The translations under genes were made by a program, and so were the position numbers. This document shows, in pieces, positions 52,501 to 63,572 of a DNA stretch of 64,000 nt. Numbering within the stretch: the stretch's first letter is position 1; each line of letters opens with the position of its first letter. A model generated the notes under the pieces. It did not search any database. It saw only the letters and a list, made by a program, of their open reading frames with translations, and had not been told where the DNA came from. The stretch covers positions 8,026,988 through 8,090,987 of the forward strand of contig JAJLRJ010000008.1 in assembly GCA_024195265.1 (NCBI GenBank). Direction: 5' to 3'. Source of the DNA: Dendrophyllia cribrosa. Taxonomy: Eukaryota; Cnidaria; Anthozoa; Scleractinia; Dendrophylliidae.

Positions 52501-52800
52501 CAGTGGAATATTTACAAATGTGTAGCCTCTGAATTACCACTGAATGAATTGATTATAGAATTGATGAACTCCGAGGATTATTTTATAAACATGCAGCTGT
52601 TAAAGTTCATTTCTTCCTGTTTTGATCAGCGAAACAAAATTGATATCAGTTCAGTCTGAAATTAAGATTCAATGCATTGTAATCTGTTTATAATGATTAT
52701 TTTTGCTTGTTTGTTTATAGTTTAATTTATTAACTTTCTATATAATCTTACGCTTTTGCAATACTGTAAACGATTTACAGTTTATTTCGGTATTCCCATT
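52501..52800 (+). mobile_element. LINE 3' fragment (same family as 43310-44491)
   Basis: The frame reads ELPLNELIIELMNSEDYF then LLKFISSCFDQRNK and stops at 52657-52659. It aligns with the C-terminal SEVTNELMNSRNYF...LVKFIISCFDLRN of the other element. Downstream both share gcttttgcaatactgtaa. Confidence 0.75.
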
Positions 52801-53520
52801 TGTATACATGGTATCACCTAAAATTAACTAAATTAAAAATAAATCGATGGATAAACAGCAATGATATTAATGGTATATTATAAAATAAGAAAAACTGAAA
52901 CATTACATGTCGGCTCTCATTCTGCATGACATGCATTCAAAAACAAAGGCAGCAGTTGATCGACAAACAAAGGGATCAACACGTTGAAAAGTGGAAGAAA
53001 CTACTTCATGAAACGTTCGAAATAATGGCAAAAAATAAAAAATAAAAAAATCTATACACATGTACAGGGATCTATACACTTCACTATACCATGCAAACAC
53101 TGCTAATAAAATTTCTTGCCGTTTAAAAGCCCGAATAAATTGCTCAAAAATTTACGAAACCGCTCTGTCAACTTAAAAGCCTAGCTAAGTTGGTGCGATC
53201 AGGAACGTTTTCAAAAAGCTTCCATCCATTTCGCGAGTGTGACTTCTATGCACCACAGGGAAAACCCGTTTTGATGTCATACAATTTTTTCGCAAAGTTT
53301 AAAATCTATTTTAGGAGACATTGGTTTTCTTTTTCGTACTGTTTTTGAATTCTAAGGGATGTAGCTAGACCAGAAAGCATGAAATCGCGTTTTCTGTTGT
53401 CCCATACGTCCATCCAAGATCGCGAAAAAAAAACATGCTACGGTCAATATAAAAACTTTCCTACCGTACAAACAAAGTTGCGTTTATATTAGTCTATTAT
53501 TTCAAAAGGATCTCGACAAA

Positions 53521-54430
53521 TTTCCCTAGTCGACAATCAAAGTTATAGTTAATGTTATAATTTACTGCTGTCTCGAATGGATCTCATCACCTCAGAAGCT
53601 TGGGCGTGCCGCCTGTAAGCTTACATGAGGGAGCGGAGACCCCTATGTTCAAATCATTGACTTATACAAATTTCTCTAGTCGGCAAACAAAGTTACAGTT
53701 ACTGTTATAATTTACTGCTGTCTCGAATGGATCTCATCACCACAGAAGCTTGGGCGTGCCGCCTGTAAGCTTACATGAGGGAGCGGAGACCCCTATGTTC
53801 AAATCATTGATTTATACAAATTTCTCTAGTCGGCAAACAAAGTTACAGTTAATGTTATAATTTACTGCTGTCTCGAATGAATCTCATCACCTCAGAAACT
53901 TGGGCGTGCCGCCTGTAAGCTTACATGAGGGAGCGGAGACCCCTATGTTCAAATCATTGATTTATACAAATTTCTCTAGTCGGCAAACAAAATTACAGTT
54001 AATGTTATAATTTACTGCTGTCTCGAATTAATCTCATAACCTCAGAAGCTTGGGCGTGCCGCCTGTAAGCTTACATGAGGGAGCGGAGCCCCTATGTTCA
54101 AAACACGAATTTATACAAATTTCCCTAGTCGGCAACCAAAGTTACAGTTAATGTTAATTTAATGATGTCTCGAATGGATCCCATCACCTCAGAAGCTTGG
54201 GCGTGCCGCCTGTAAGCTTACATGAGGGAGCGGAGACCCCTATGTTTAAAACACTAATTTATACACTTTTCCCTAGACGACAAACAGAGTAAAAGTTACA
54301 GTTAATGTTAATTTACTGTCTCAATTGGATCTCATCACGTTAGAAGCTTGAACTCGCCGCTTACGTACGTAAGGTAGCAGAGATCATAAAGACTAATTTG
54401 CGAAAGTGTTCCTAGTCTACAAACTAAGTT
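53521..54430 (+). repeat. 150-bp tandem repeat, about six units
   Basis: tttc(c/t)ctagtcggcaaacaa recurs at 53521, 53671, 53821, 53971, 54120 and 54268 (periods 150, 150, 150, 149, 148), with a degenerate last unit to about 54430. Each unit has gcgtgccgcctgtaagctt and gagggagcggagacccc. The first four are nearly identical; divergence grows to the right. Confidence 0.9.
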
Positions 54431-55470
54431 ACAATTATTGTAAGTCTACTACCACGAACAGGTTTAATCTCCTCAACACGCCAGAAGCTGAAGCACGCCG
54501 ATTAAAAGCTAAATCAGTATTTCATTTTGGGATTTCCGCTATTGTTTTATATCCATATATACGGAATGATTTGATCAGATTTTTTCGAATTTAAAGTAAC
54601 TGTGTAACGCTTTTAAAAGTCTATCCAGGAATCAAACTAGAGTAGAATACTAATCTGCATAAATGGCGTCGTGAGCGTGATACATTTTGGCGGGAATTCC
54701 CAGATTTATGGCGGGCTTGTATTTGACTCTAAGGATCTGTCGTCTGTCGTATGTAATTTCAAATGATTCTTATAATATTAATACTAAGAACTTACAAAAT
54801 TTCGCTTCATCTATTCGCGGACTTGAAGTATTGTAAAATGATTTATCCGTCGTCCGCTCATACGGCAGAATTAATTGTGCCTGATCAGATAAAATTCCCT
54901 ACAGCAGAGACGGGGGTTCAGCAGAGGTTTCTCCTTAAATCTGCTTAAATCCGACCATCAAAAACAAAAAATCATCTACATACCTTCCTTTGAAGCCTCA
55001 GTTCTATTTCTTAGTCGGTGACTTACCGCTACGGCCGTTGTTTTCCTCGTTTGGATCGCTAACCATTACACATTGCAATTCTTTGCGAAACATCATACAA
55101 ATACACTTTCACCGGATGAATCGACGCACAAGTGACCAATAAAAGCTAATCAAGTCGATAAGATCCCAAGCATGGCGATAAAATGCGATAAACATCGAAG
55201 AATCTATTGCTAAACAGCGCGAAAGGTACACAGCAAAATATTATTTCCCGTGGTTTCGAAATTTATGTCTAGTCTGCCGCAAAGAGATCAAATTTATTTT
55301 TGCTGAATATTAACTACAATACCTATTAATAGGTTTTTATAAGTCTGTTTTTTCCGTCTGGAAACGACAGCTTTAGACAGACATGGTTTATTGGGTGCGA
55401 AAAGGAATGTGTGAAAACTAATTAAAATGTATTCAAACGCGTGAACTTCCAAGGCGAATGTGGACCCCTA
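54431..55470. other. Spacer without recognised gene
   Basis: No convincing ORF, RNA gene or repeat beyond short A/T tracts. Confidence 0.45.
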
Positions 55471-55494
55471 ATGCGTGCATTAAAATCGACCTTC

Positions 55495-56058
55495 TGGCTT
55501 GTGACTGCCCCAGAGAGTGGCACAAGAATCTATCCGATATGTGACGATTCACTTTCACGAGCGCCGCGTCGTAGCGGCGCTCCGGAACAAAAATCGTTCC
55601 GAAACTAGCGTTTCATGTGTGAACGAAAGGCCTATCCGGTATGGTTTTCGTGCCGGCGCAAGAGCTATCCGGTATAGTGTAGACACAGCCTAAAAATACT
55701 CCGGCCTGGTATGAACAGAAACGGCCCAGAACTGCATGGAACAAGTCGTTCACACAGTCCAATAGCACGAGCGTAAATAGTATTTTCAGCATGCACCAAA
55801 CCCTCTTCGGCCAACGCTCCGGTACGATCTGTTGGACTGTGAGTTCAAGTTCTGGGCCGCTACGGTTCGGTTGCCTGTTCATACTTGCCCCAGAGAGTGG
55901 CACGAGAACCTATCCGATATGTGACGATTCACTTTCACGAGCGCCGCGTCGCAGCGGCGCTCCGGACCAAAACTCGATCCGCCAGCGTTTCATGTGTGAA
56001 ACGGTATGGTTTTCGTACAGGCGCAAGAGCTATCCGGTATAGTGTAGACATAGCCTAA
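55495..56058. mobile_element. Two direct copies of a 190-bp MITE end
   Basis: gccccagagagtggcac through agctatccggtatagtgtag occurs at 55507-55692 and again at 55887-56058. Between them is the 'tactccggcctggtatgaac' segment that also flanks 51445. Confidence 0.65.
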
Positions 56059-56900
56059 GTCATAATTCATTCCCAAAATCTGCCGCCAATCAGGGATCAC
56101 GCAGGATTTCAATGACCAGACAATGGTTTTATGAGCTTTTATTGATTCGATCCCCGATGAATCTACTGTGTCTCTTACAATCCGTGCCGTAGTTCCGTTT
56201 AGTTCACAGTCATTTTAACGAGTTTTACACCGGTTTTAGCATTAAGCTCATTGTCAGCTCGAAAATAAAGGCTTTTTCTCTTTCTTGGATGTCTGCGCGA
56301 AAACTGAAGCGACCCATGAGCCATGATGTTTCCAATATAAAAAGGTAACAACGGCCATTAGAAATACGTTTTCATTTTACACCAAAAACATGCATGGCAC
56401 ATGAAAACACGGCGCTTTACCGGAAAGACTCTAGGTCAGTCTACGTTTACACCGCAGCCGGTAGTATAAAAACACGTCTCACTCACTCTCTTAACACAAT
56501 TTCTGGTAAAGAAAATCTCTCAGTGTCTGAGTGCCGGTCTGAATTTTCCTTAAATCTGTTGTATCCTATCGTTCATGGATTATACATTTTATCCTAGAAG
56601 GTTTTTTTTTCACTTTATAGATCTGATAGTCTATACAGCTGGCAACTGAACAGATCTAACCGACGTCAATCAGGACTATTTTTCAGATTTTTATTGTTTG
56701 CGAAATCTGGTTATTTGAACAAGAACATGATTGCCGAAGTTTCTAGGGTGGAAAGTAAATAGTATCAAAGTTTACAATTTGCAAATCTGAAAAAAAAAAC
56801 CCTTTATTTTTCGCCCAATATAAGAAAACAGCCATTTGAATATAACGTTGGTTGATATGAGTCATATGACATGATGGATCGTGACGGAGAAGGACTGCAG
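56059..56900. other. Spacer, nothing recognised
   Basis: Only short unsupported ORFs. Confidence 0.45.
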
Positions 56901-56929
56901 GATCACTCAAGGACTCGTTCAGGTGGAAA

Positions 56930-57480
56930 GCTGTTCGGAATTGGCCTTAGTCGCCCTAAAAATTCGTCAAAAATTAGATTAAAAACTAGAATTTTCTTAA
57001 CTCAAATGTCGCTTCGTACTTTCACAACATCGGATAATCAAACGTCTTTTGTTTTGGGAGCGATAAAAATGTCGTTTTGCGCACGAATCAGAAACAACCA
57101 ACAACACATGTTTAGGAAACCCTTGGAATGGCGTTGTATTGTTTTTCCATATTCGATTTTACTGCCTCCGAAAAAAAAAGGCGTTTAATTTTCCAATGCT
57201 ACGAAAGTTTTATCCGACATTTTACGTTTTAAATCTAATTTATTACGAATTTTTAAGGTGTGTAAGGCCATTCGAACAGTGCTCCTGACGAAATAAAAAA
57301 ATTAAAGGCGAAAGCGCTAGCAGCTAGCAAATTCGGAGCAGGACTGATAAGATTCCTCTGCCTAACACTGATTTTCTGCCGCTGATATATTCAGCTTAAC
57401 GGAACTGAAATTAAAATTCAAACTGTTTTAGCTTTTACATATAGCTTTTCACATTCAAGCGTTTTTCTAAATATTCCTCG
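56930..57480. repeat. Dispersed foldback repeat, copy 2 (related to 25060-25760)
   Basis: The left arm attagattaaaaactagaa.. and the right arm ..acgttttaaatctaattt are imperfect inverses. aacatcggataatcaaacg and aaaaatgtcgttttg match the copy in SGK3-B intron 14. The 105-aa ORF here is repeat-derived. Confidence 0.55.
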
Positions 57481-57748
57481 TTGGATGGAAACTCGGTGAC
57501 AAATCTGTCCGTTTGGAGAATGAAATTAATTCAGATGTCACTTTGTTCAATCCAAGTTCAACTGACAAATCGGAGGAAATTTATAAAACGACTATTGACT
57601 GATCTGAGCAGATCGAAATAGAAAGAGAAGAAAAATAAATTTCCTTTTATAATTAGAAACATTCGACTTACTTGAGTTGTCTTGTCTTAAACTTGACAGT
57701 TTCTAGCTTCAGCAGCGCGAGCGAAGAGTCACTTCGAACAAGTTCATT

Positions 57749-57813
57749 AGCCCGTGACAGCCGCCTCCTCCCCTCAGATTTTTTCTGAGGGGAGGAGGCG
57801 GCTGTCACAGGCT
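57749..57813. repeat. Perfect 30-bp hairpin
   Basis: gacagccgcctcctcccctc and gaggggaggaggcggctgtc pair around a short T-rich loop, continuing outward as agcc(c/t)gt. A similar hairpin is at 62476. Confidence 0.85.
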
Positions 57814-57819
57814 AAAGTT

Positions 57820-60340
57820 CATTTACCGTGCGAGATGGCACAGCACACCATTTGCTGGCGTATGCACAACAATTTCCATATCCTTGATGGATTTTTCTTT
57901 ACAAGATTTATTATTTGAACAAGATAGTTTTTAAGAAAAACAGTGTCTTGTTTTGTCGAACGTGAACAAATACTATCAATCTTGACTTGCACCAGTCGAT
58001 TCCGGTTATTTCGCTAAAAATAGGCAGGCGCTGATGTGTGTCGTTTATATCTGTCATATGGCAAGTAGGTTATTTGCTCACAGTGCATACGGTAAACGTG
58101 GTACGTAAACGTGGCAAAAGTTTTCTTGGCAAATCTCGTTCAAATATTGACGTAAACGTTTGTTTTAACAAGGTCACATAATAAAATCAACCGGCTTAGG
58201 AAATCAAAGTTTTTAATATTCGCTTTCGCGAGCAAATCATAGACTTTACTGAAGAAATCTCATTCGAAAGTTATTCGACCGTCCACGCCCGTGTACATTA
58301 TATGTCATATCTTTTAGAGGGGTGAATTGGGGTGTGCATATTCGCCGATCCGCCGTTATACTTTGATAGCCGAGTCTGTCGGTCAGCAAAAATTTATGCT
58401 GAAATTTGAATCCGCAATTTATTTCTGAATTTTTGAGATATAATAAAAATGTCCTGACTTGAATCCTTGAAATGCCGTTTTATGCGATTCTTCTCCTTTT
58501 TTTTACTTTTTTTAGAAAAAAGGTCTTCTTGAGTTTTGAATTCTCACGCATTGCGAGTGAACGTCGACGAAATATTTAAGCAACAGCACAGAGTGACTGC
58601 ACATGATCTCGGCTGTGACGAAAACAAAAGTATACAACAGGATCCGAACTATAGAAGAAGCAAAAGCCAAAAAACGGGCCCCAAAACGGAACAAAACCGT
58701 TAATTTTTCTGAGTCCGAAATCAGGGCAAAACTATTTTCAAAATCCTCCTATCCGTAGGTCTATTTACCCCCTCATCTATCCTGGCAAAATCAAAATAAT
58801 TGCTACAATTTAAATAACTATTGTAGTCTAAATATGTCTGTGCGGCATGCGGCAAGTGATATTATACTGCGTAGTAGTATGCATATATAAACCATTCAAA
58901 CTGCTTATTTTTACACGAATGATTGATTATAAAGAATGGAAAATATATAAGTTTATTGTTTCAATATTTGAAACAATGAACAAAATTTGAGATCCGAAGT
59001 GCAGAAATATAATGATGCACGAAAGAGAGTTGGAGGGCGGGAAAATAGACAAAATCAATGTAATACTTTCTAACCCAAACCGGCTTGTCCCCATCAAACT
59101 AAATCTCCATCGACATACAGCAGCCTCCAATCAAATTCACGTCCTCCTTCTAGAACGGATTTCGAGCGCAAATAACCAGAAATATCAAAAATCACAAGCT
59201 TTTATATTTTTGCATACTAATTCAAGGTCTATATTTATTCCACGTTTATCGTACTTCAGTCGCTACTTTCACGTCCTTTTTTGATTCCCGTGGAGCATTT
59301 GAACAGTTTGAATAGTGAAACTGCACTTTTAAAGATGCTGTAAATTTCGCGCACCGATGAATGAGAGAAACGGTTAATTGGCCGAAATCGAAAACATTTG
59401 ATCTGTTTGATTCAGCGACAAGCAAGTTAATTTTCTTCATCAAATGAAGTACGATGCGTGACGAGATTATATTGGTTAATCTCGATTAACTCTTTTCGTC
59501 TAAAAGCACGCATTATCAAACCAATATTGTTTGCTTTCCAATTTTGGTTTCCCTCTACGTAAACAGTAATTTTGTTTCTCAAAAATTTGGGAGATGTTTC
59601 TATCCGAAACATTGAAATAACATCACATTTTTTTTATTTGTAAACGTTGAAAATTACAGACATCACCAATGAACCGAGACTGACATCACTGAATAACAAG
59701 TCAAAACAGATGCGGCGAAATGTTTCAATTTAGCACATTTTTAAGATCATCAGTTATTGCCATCACTTTCAATTGAACGAATATCAAGGAAAAAGGGGAT
59801 TGAAATAACAATTAGCATTATGAGCCAAGCATAAATACCCACTTTTAGAGTAATGTTAGTTACTGACTAAAATTGTTTAGTATCCTTTAACAAAACGACA
59901 TTTAAAACGGACTTACCATTCTTGTAACTGCGTCACTCTGTATGCTCAAGGCATACTAACTTGAGAACTATCGCTCTCGTGCGTTTAGGGGCCCATATCA
60001 TGAAGATGCGCATGTGTAGTTTCAAAAGAATATATATTGAATTCGATGAGCGGACATGGACCAACGGAACCAGGCCACCCAACGGTGAAATCCTAGGTTT
60101 GCACTTACGGTTTATCAAAATTCAGAATTCAAAGAGATTTCGATTCCAAAATGTTTATGGAATTGTAGAGAGTATAAAACTACACATCTTGGCCAAATTT
60201 TGAAGCGCAAGAGCATTTTGTTGAAGAGTTATAGGCGAACGAGCATTAAACATTTTTAGTAAACATGTATGGTTTTCCCTGCTAGCAGAGTCTTCTTTTT
60301 CGTGGTTTGAGGCGGGAAAAAAGGTGACTCTGCTCTGACT
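57820..60340. other. Gene-poor stretch between POMK copies
   Basis: A/T-rich; ORFs short and on both strands without recognisable content. No repeats as clear as elsewhere. Confidence 0.4.
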
Positions 60341-61068
60341 CATTCTCGTCCCCAGAGCTCCACGGTTTTTTTTAAAATTGCGTCTCGTGTAGCTCTGGTA
60401 ACGGAAATAAATTTGAATTTTTTGATTGGCCGTTTAAAAATGAATGCGCAACAAGGTAAAAAATTTTACACTTCTACGCATAAGGTTTTACTTCCGGTTG
60501 AATTTCAAATGTTGACTATGACGAGTACATCAACAAAACCAACGTTTTAATTTCAACGCATTCAACGACCAACGTCACCCAGTTTTGTTTGGTTTAGCAG
60601 GTAAAGATACGGCTGCTAAATTTCAAAGTATAACGGGATCTGATTGTCGCTAAATATGAGCGATTCGTTTCCGAATATAATCAGTATGTGTCTTGGAAGA
60701 CGAAGCTGTAAGCGGCCACGAATATTTGCTTGCTACAGGGACGAGTAAAGAGAGGCAGAAATCCCGAAGAAAGCCCAAGGGTGAAAAGAAATATTACTAC
60801 TAGGTTACCCATTTTAAATAACAACAACCCAACAACGCTATCAGCACTCTCGTATAAAGCAAGTTATATTTTCTTTATTAGGTAGTCAGTACTCTTTGCT
60901 TCAACTTGAAATCCAAATCTAGGGAAACGAAGGTCACTTGAAGCCCAATTAAAATAACATGAAACGAATGCAAAACAAAAATTCCTCGATATTTCTTACC
61001 ACTGTTCGATGAAATAAGCCTAATCAATGACCACAGCGTGTCCATCAACAAACTCAGCTGTCCCATCA

Positions 61069-61245
61069 ACTGATTCGGTGGGATATGATAGCGTTCAGTG
61101 GCGAAACATGATAAATACACAGCTCCCAAACAAAAGAAATCGGTTGACTTATCGAGGATTTTCTAAAACCAGTAGGCAAAATACAAAGACAATATTTCTT
61201 CTTAATAACAGCAGCACGTAAAGCTTTTCTTCTTTCTTTTTCAGC
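61069..61245 (-). pseudogene. RecQ/SF2 helicase fragment
   Basis: The minus-strand frame has KKKYCLCILPTGFRKSS, a helicase motif I (usually LPTGFGKS; the GK glycine is Arg here), and 25 residues on HVSPLNAIISHRI, like motif Ia (SPLNALISDQ) of RecQ-type helicases. A TGA follows. The residues between the two motifs are shortened. Probably a dead fragment; RecQ-like copies are numerous in cnidarian genomes. Confidence 0.5.
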
Positions 61246-61296
61246 GCGATGTTTTCCTGTAGTTGTACAGTCCTTTCGAAGGCCATTTCCACACAC

Positions 61297-61530
61297 ACGA
61301 CATTCTCGTCTCCAGAGCTCAACCAAACGAAACGAGAGCTCTGGGGACAAGAATGCACACACGAAAGGTTTTATTATTTCCGGTTTCTGGTACTGAGCAA
61401 GCGCAATAGTACATTAATGCATTAGGCATGCGCTAACGGATGTCGTGGATTTTATGACATCCGGAAGGCTTTGGTCCCAGAGCCTTCGTTTTCTCCACTG
61501 ACCAAACGAAACGCGGGCTCTGGGGACAAG
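61297..61530. repeat. Two small inverted repeats (ctcgtctccagagctc type)
   Basis: cattctcgtctccagagctc / gagctctggggacaagaatg at 61302-61356, and ggtcccagagcc / ggctctggggac at about 61471-61528; both around ccaaacgaaacg. Confidence 0.6.
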
Positions 61531-61535
61531 AATGG

Positions 61536-61866
61536 CTCTGACTCGAAACGATGCCTATTGAGCATGCGTTAGCGTTGCTAAGCGACCAAACCTCTTTTAA
61601 AAGTACGTGATTATGTCACCGTTGCCAATCGCAAAGTAGACTGCGAACAGTCTAATTACAAAGTCTTTAAAAATCTTTATTTGTAAGCAATCTCCTTTTT
61701 TTTCGCCTCAAATAATGAAAAATGTGACTGCTCTGACTCGTAACAAAGCCTATTGAGCATGCGTTAGCGTTACTAAGCGACCAAACCACTTTTAAAAGTA
61801 CGTGATTATGTCACCGTTGCCAATCGCAAAGTAGACTGCGAGCAGTCTAATTACAAAGTCTTTAAG
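61536..61866. repeat. Direct repeat, period 195 bp
   Basis: cctattgagcatgcgttagc recurs at about 61554 and 61749, with gtgattatgtcaccgttgcc and gcaaagtagactgcga in both. aatctttatttctgagcaat at 62330 shows a third partial copy after about 450 bp of other sequence. Confidence 0.8.
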
Positions 61867-62475
61867 TAATGATCCACATAAGAAGGAAAGTGCTAACGGC
61901 AATGCACGATGGAATGTCAACTTTTTTCATTGTTAGAACTAGTAATCTCATTGGTCAAGACTCAAAGACCGCTAAAAAGTTAGGTTTCAAGGTGCATTTT
62001 GTTTGATTTTTTAAAGGTTTCATGTAATTTAAGAGCCAATCGCAAAACATGCAAATTTTTAAAGAAATTGTATTTGGGGAACTTCATCAAAGCAGCAAAC
62101 ATAATTATTAGCTATATTGTCTTCTGCTATTCTGATTGGTTAAGCACGAACATTTCCTAAAATTTATCTGACGCAAATGGATATTCTTTATTTTTATACT
62201 GAAATATAATTATAAACCATTAGCTCCTCCCCTATTCTTGAAATCAAAGACATTCTATGTGAGAAAGAGCCAATGCCGCAGAACAATGAAGTTTACTGTA
62301 GTTCTTATGTGGAGCGTTACTTAAAAATCTTTATTTCTGAGCAATCTCCTTTTTTTCGCCTCAAAAAATGAAAAATGTGACTGCTAGCAGGGAAGGAGCG
62401 GTTTGGATTTTTGAATTTTTATGACGTCGTGTGAAAACCAAGAATAGTTAGGGAGTTGTAGATCCACAAGGCATT

Positions 62476-62538
62476 TAGCCTGTGTACAGTCGCCCCTCCC
62501 CTCAAGAAAAATCGGAAGGGGCGGCTGTACACAGGCTA
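62476..62538. repeat. Hairpin (tagcctgtgtacagtcgccc)
   Basis: tagcctgtgtacagtcgccc and ggcggctgtacacaggcta are inverted around about 20 bp. Confidence 0.8.
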
Positions 62539-62672
62539 CAAGGAGGCATTCTCCTTCGCAGGGAACACTAAATGGGACTGGGATTGAATCGGGCTTCAGA
62601 ACGAGACTGAGACTCTCTCTCCAGGCTCACAGGTGAGGAGTTACACTAAATCATGTTATGCAACCACTATAC

Positions 62673-63572
62673 TTAACCTAAATACCCTGAACCGCAGAAA
62701 GTGCCCCATAAATACTGACGACGTTCGGAACGATAAGTTGCTGCACTCTCAGTAACTCCTGTAGGACCTCGTTCGCAGTCGGTCGTTGCCACATTCCGGA
62801 CCTCCTGTGACGTCTGCCATCGCACGTCGTTCACAATCAAGTGAAAGTCATCAGGATAAAAAAAAATGAAAAACCACTTATTTCGCCCGCCGACCATGCA
62901 ATAGAGGATAACAAAATCTATACATAGTATCATCCTATAACCAATTTTCGCACCCAAACGGCCATAAGGGCTGTTTGGGTGGAATGTTGTACGATTAATA
63001 ATTATAAGAAGAGTTCGTAACTCCTGTAGAACCTCGTTTGCAGTCGGTCGTTGCTGAGGGTTAATCTCGTGACATTTTCCCATTAATTCACGGAGCTGGA
63101 TTTTTGCAAAATCACTGCCCTTCACGCCACCCAGTAATAGTTCCACAATCCAGGGAAGTTTCCAAATGTCGATTTTTTCGTCGTAGGTCGGTGTCAAATT
63201 AAATTTTAACGGTTCTGATTCAGTTTTCTCGTCCAATTCTTTGTTCTTGATTGCGTTTTGTTGCATAGTTGACACATTCAGCCTCCGTTCACATCCCCGT
63301 TTTTCAGTTACTTCTGGTATTCTGTCGATGTCGTTCAAAATCAGGTGAAAGTCGTCAGTTATTAAGAATTGCGCTAGTAATTTTTTTGGGGAAATACCAT
63401 CACACATGACACGAACTCCGATTGGACTGTTGTGTAAATAGTCCAAGATCCGAACGTAATCCACACTCAGCTGTAATCTTGTATGTATATTGTTGTACTT
63501 GGAAAACTGGGGTTGTACAAGAAGCCGATCTAGATAATTTGCCGAGCCATGCTTGTAATACATGGTGACAAT
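62673..63572 (-). CDS. POMK: POMK-like kinase, copy 2 (second coding exon; frameshifted C-terminus)
   Basis: An acceptor TTGCAG at 63578-63573 opens the same exon as copy 1 (IVTMYYKHG). The shared part includes YLHNSPIGVRVMCD, ITDDFHLILNDID, YDEKIDIWKLPW and QQRPTANEVLQEL. The first coding exon (membrane anchor, N-lobe) must lie beyond base 64000. Relative to copy 1, about 11 bp are missing just after EVLQEL (near 63024), which changes frame. The reading frame then runs about 100 residues through unrelated intronic-looking DNA and a third POMK fragment to a stop at 62673. The last secure POMK residue is near 63025. It is either a decaying copy or a gene with a new tail; the conserved catalytic region argues that decay is recent. 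Confidence 0.75.
   Translation of the reverse strand: MVTMYYKHGSANYLDRLLVQPQFSKYNNIHTRLQLSVDYVRILDYLHNSPIGVRVMCDGISPKKLLAQFLITDDFHLILNDIDRIPEVTEKRGCERRLNVSTMQQNAIKNKELDEKTESEPLKFNLTPTYDEKIDIWKLPWIVELLLGGVKGSDFAKIQLRELMGKCHEINPQQRPTANEVLQELRTLLIIINRTTFHPNSPYGRLGAKIGYRMILCIDFVILYCMVGGRNKWFFIFFYPDDFHLIVNDVRWQTSQEVRNVATTDCERGPTGVTESAATYRSERRQYLWGTFCGSGYLG
62682..62862 (-). pseudogene. Third POMK fragment with internal deletion
   Basis: Downstream of copy 2 on the same strand, DDFHLIVNDV (about 62856-62827) is followed after about 35 bp by QRPTANEVLQELLRVQQL in a different frame (from about 62787). Both match POMK copy 1, but the roughly 90 residues normally between them are missing. The second part reads on as QQLIVPNVVS to a TAG. 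It has no splice site or start and looks like the remnant of another tandem POMK copy. Copy 2's shifted reading frame runs through it. Confidence 0.7.

Larger units (their letters stand above)
51411..56058. mobile_element. Region bracketed by shared inverted ends (ttaggctatgtctacac...)
   Basis: ttaggctatgtctacactat at 51445 is mirrored by tagtgtagacatagcctaa at 56057. Adjacent sequence (tactccggcctggtgtgaac) also recurs inside at about 55695. Either one composite element of about 4.6 kb or two partial MITEs in opposite orientation. No transposase was found between them. Confidence 0.45.

Noticed and set aside
53521..54430. Hammerhead-like gtgatgag..cgagac on the minus strand of the 150-bp repeat
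   Set aside because: C3 is G and the GAAA core is GAGA in all copies, and helices do not form; unlike the two accepted candidates it cannot be called a ribozyme.
53521..54430. CRISPR-like array or tRNA-type B box (gttcaaatc) in the same repeat
   Set aside because: Units are contiguous without spacers, and this is animal DNA. The B box is lost in the later units and there is no matching A box or cloverleaf.
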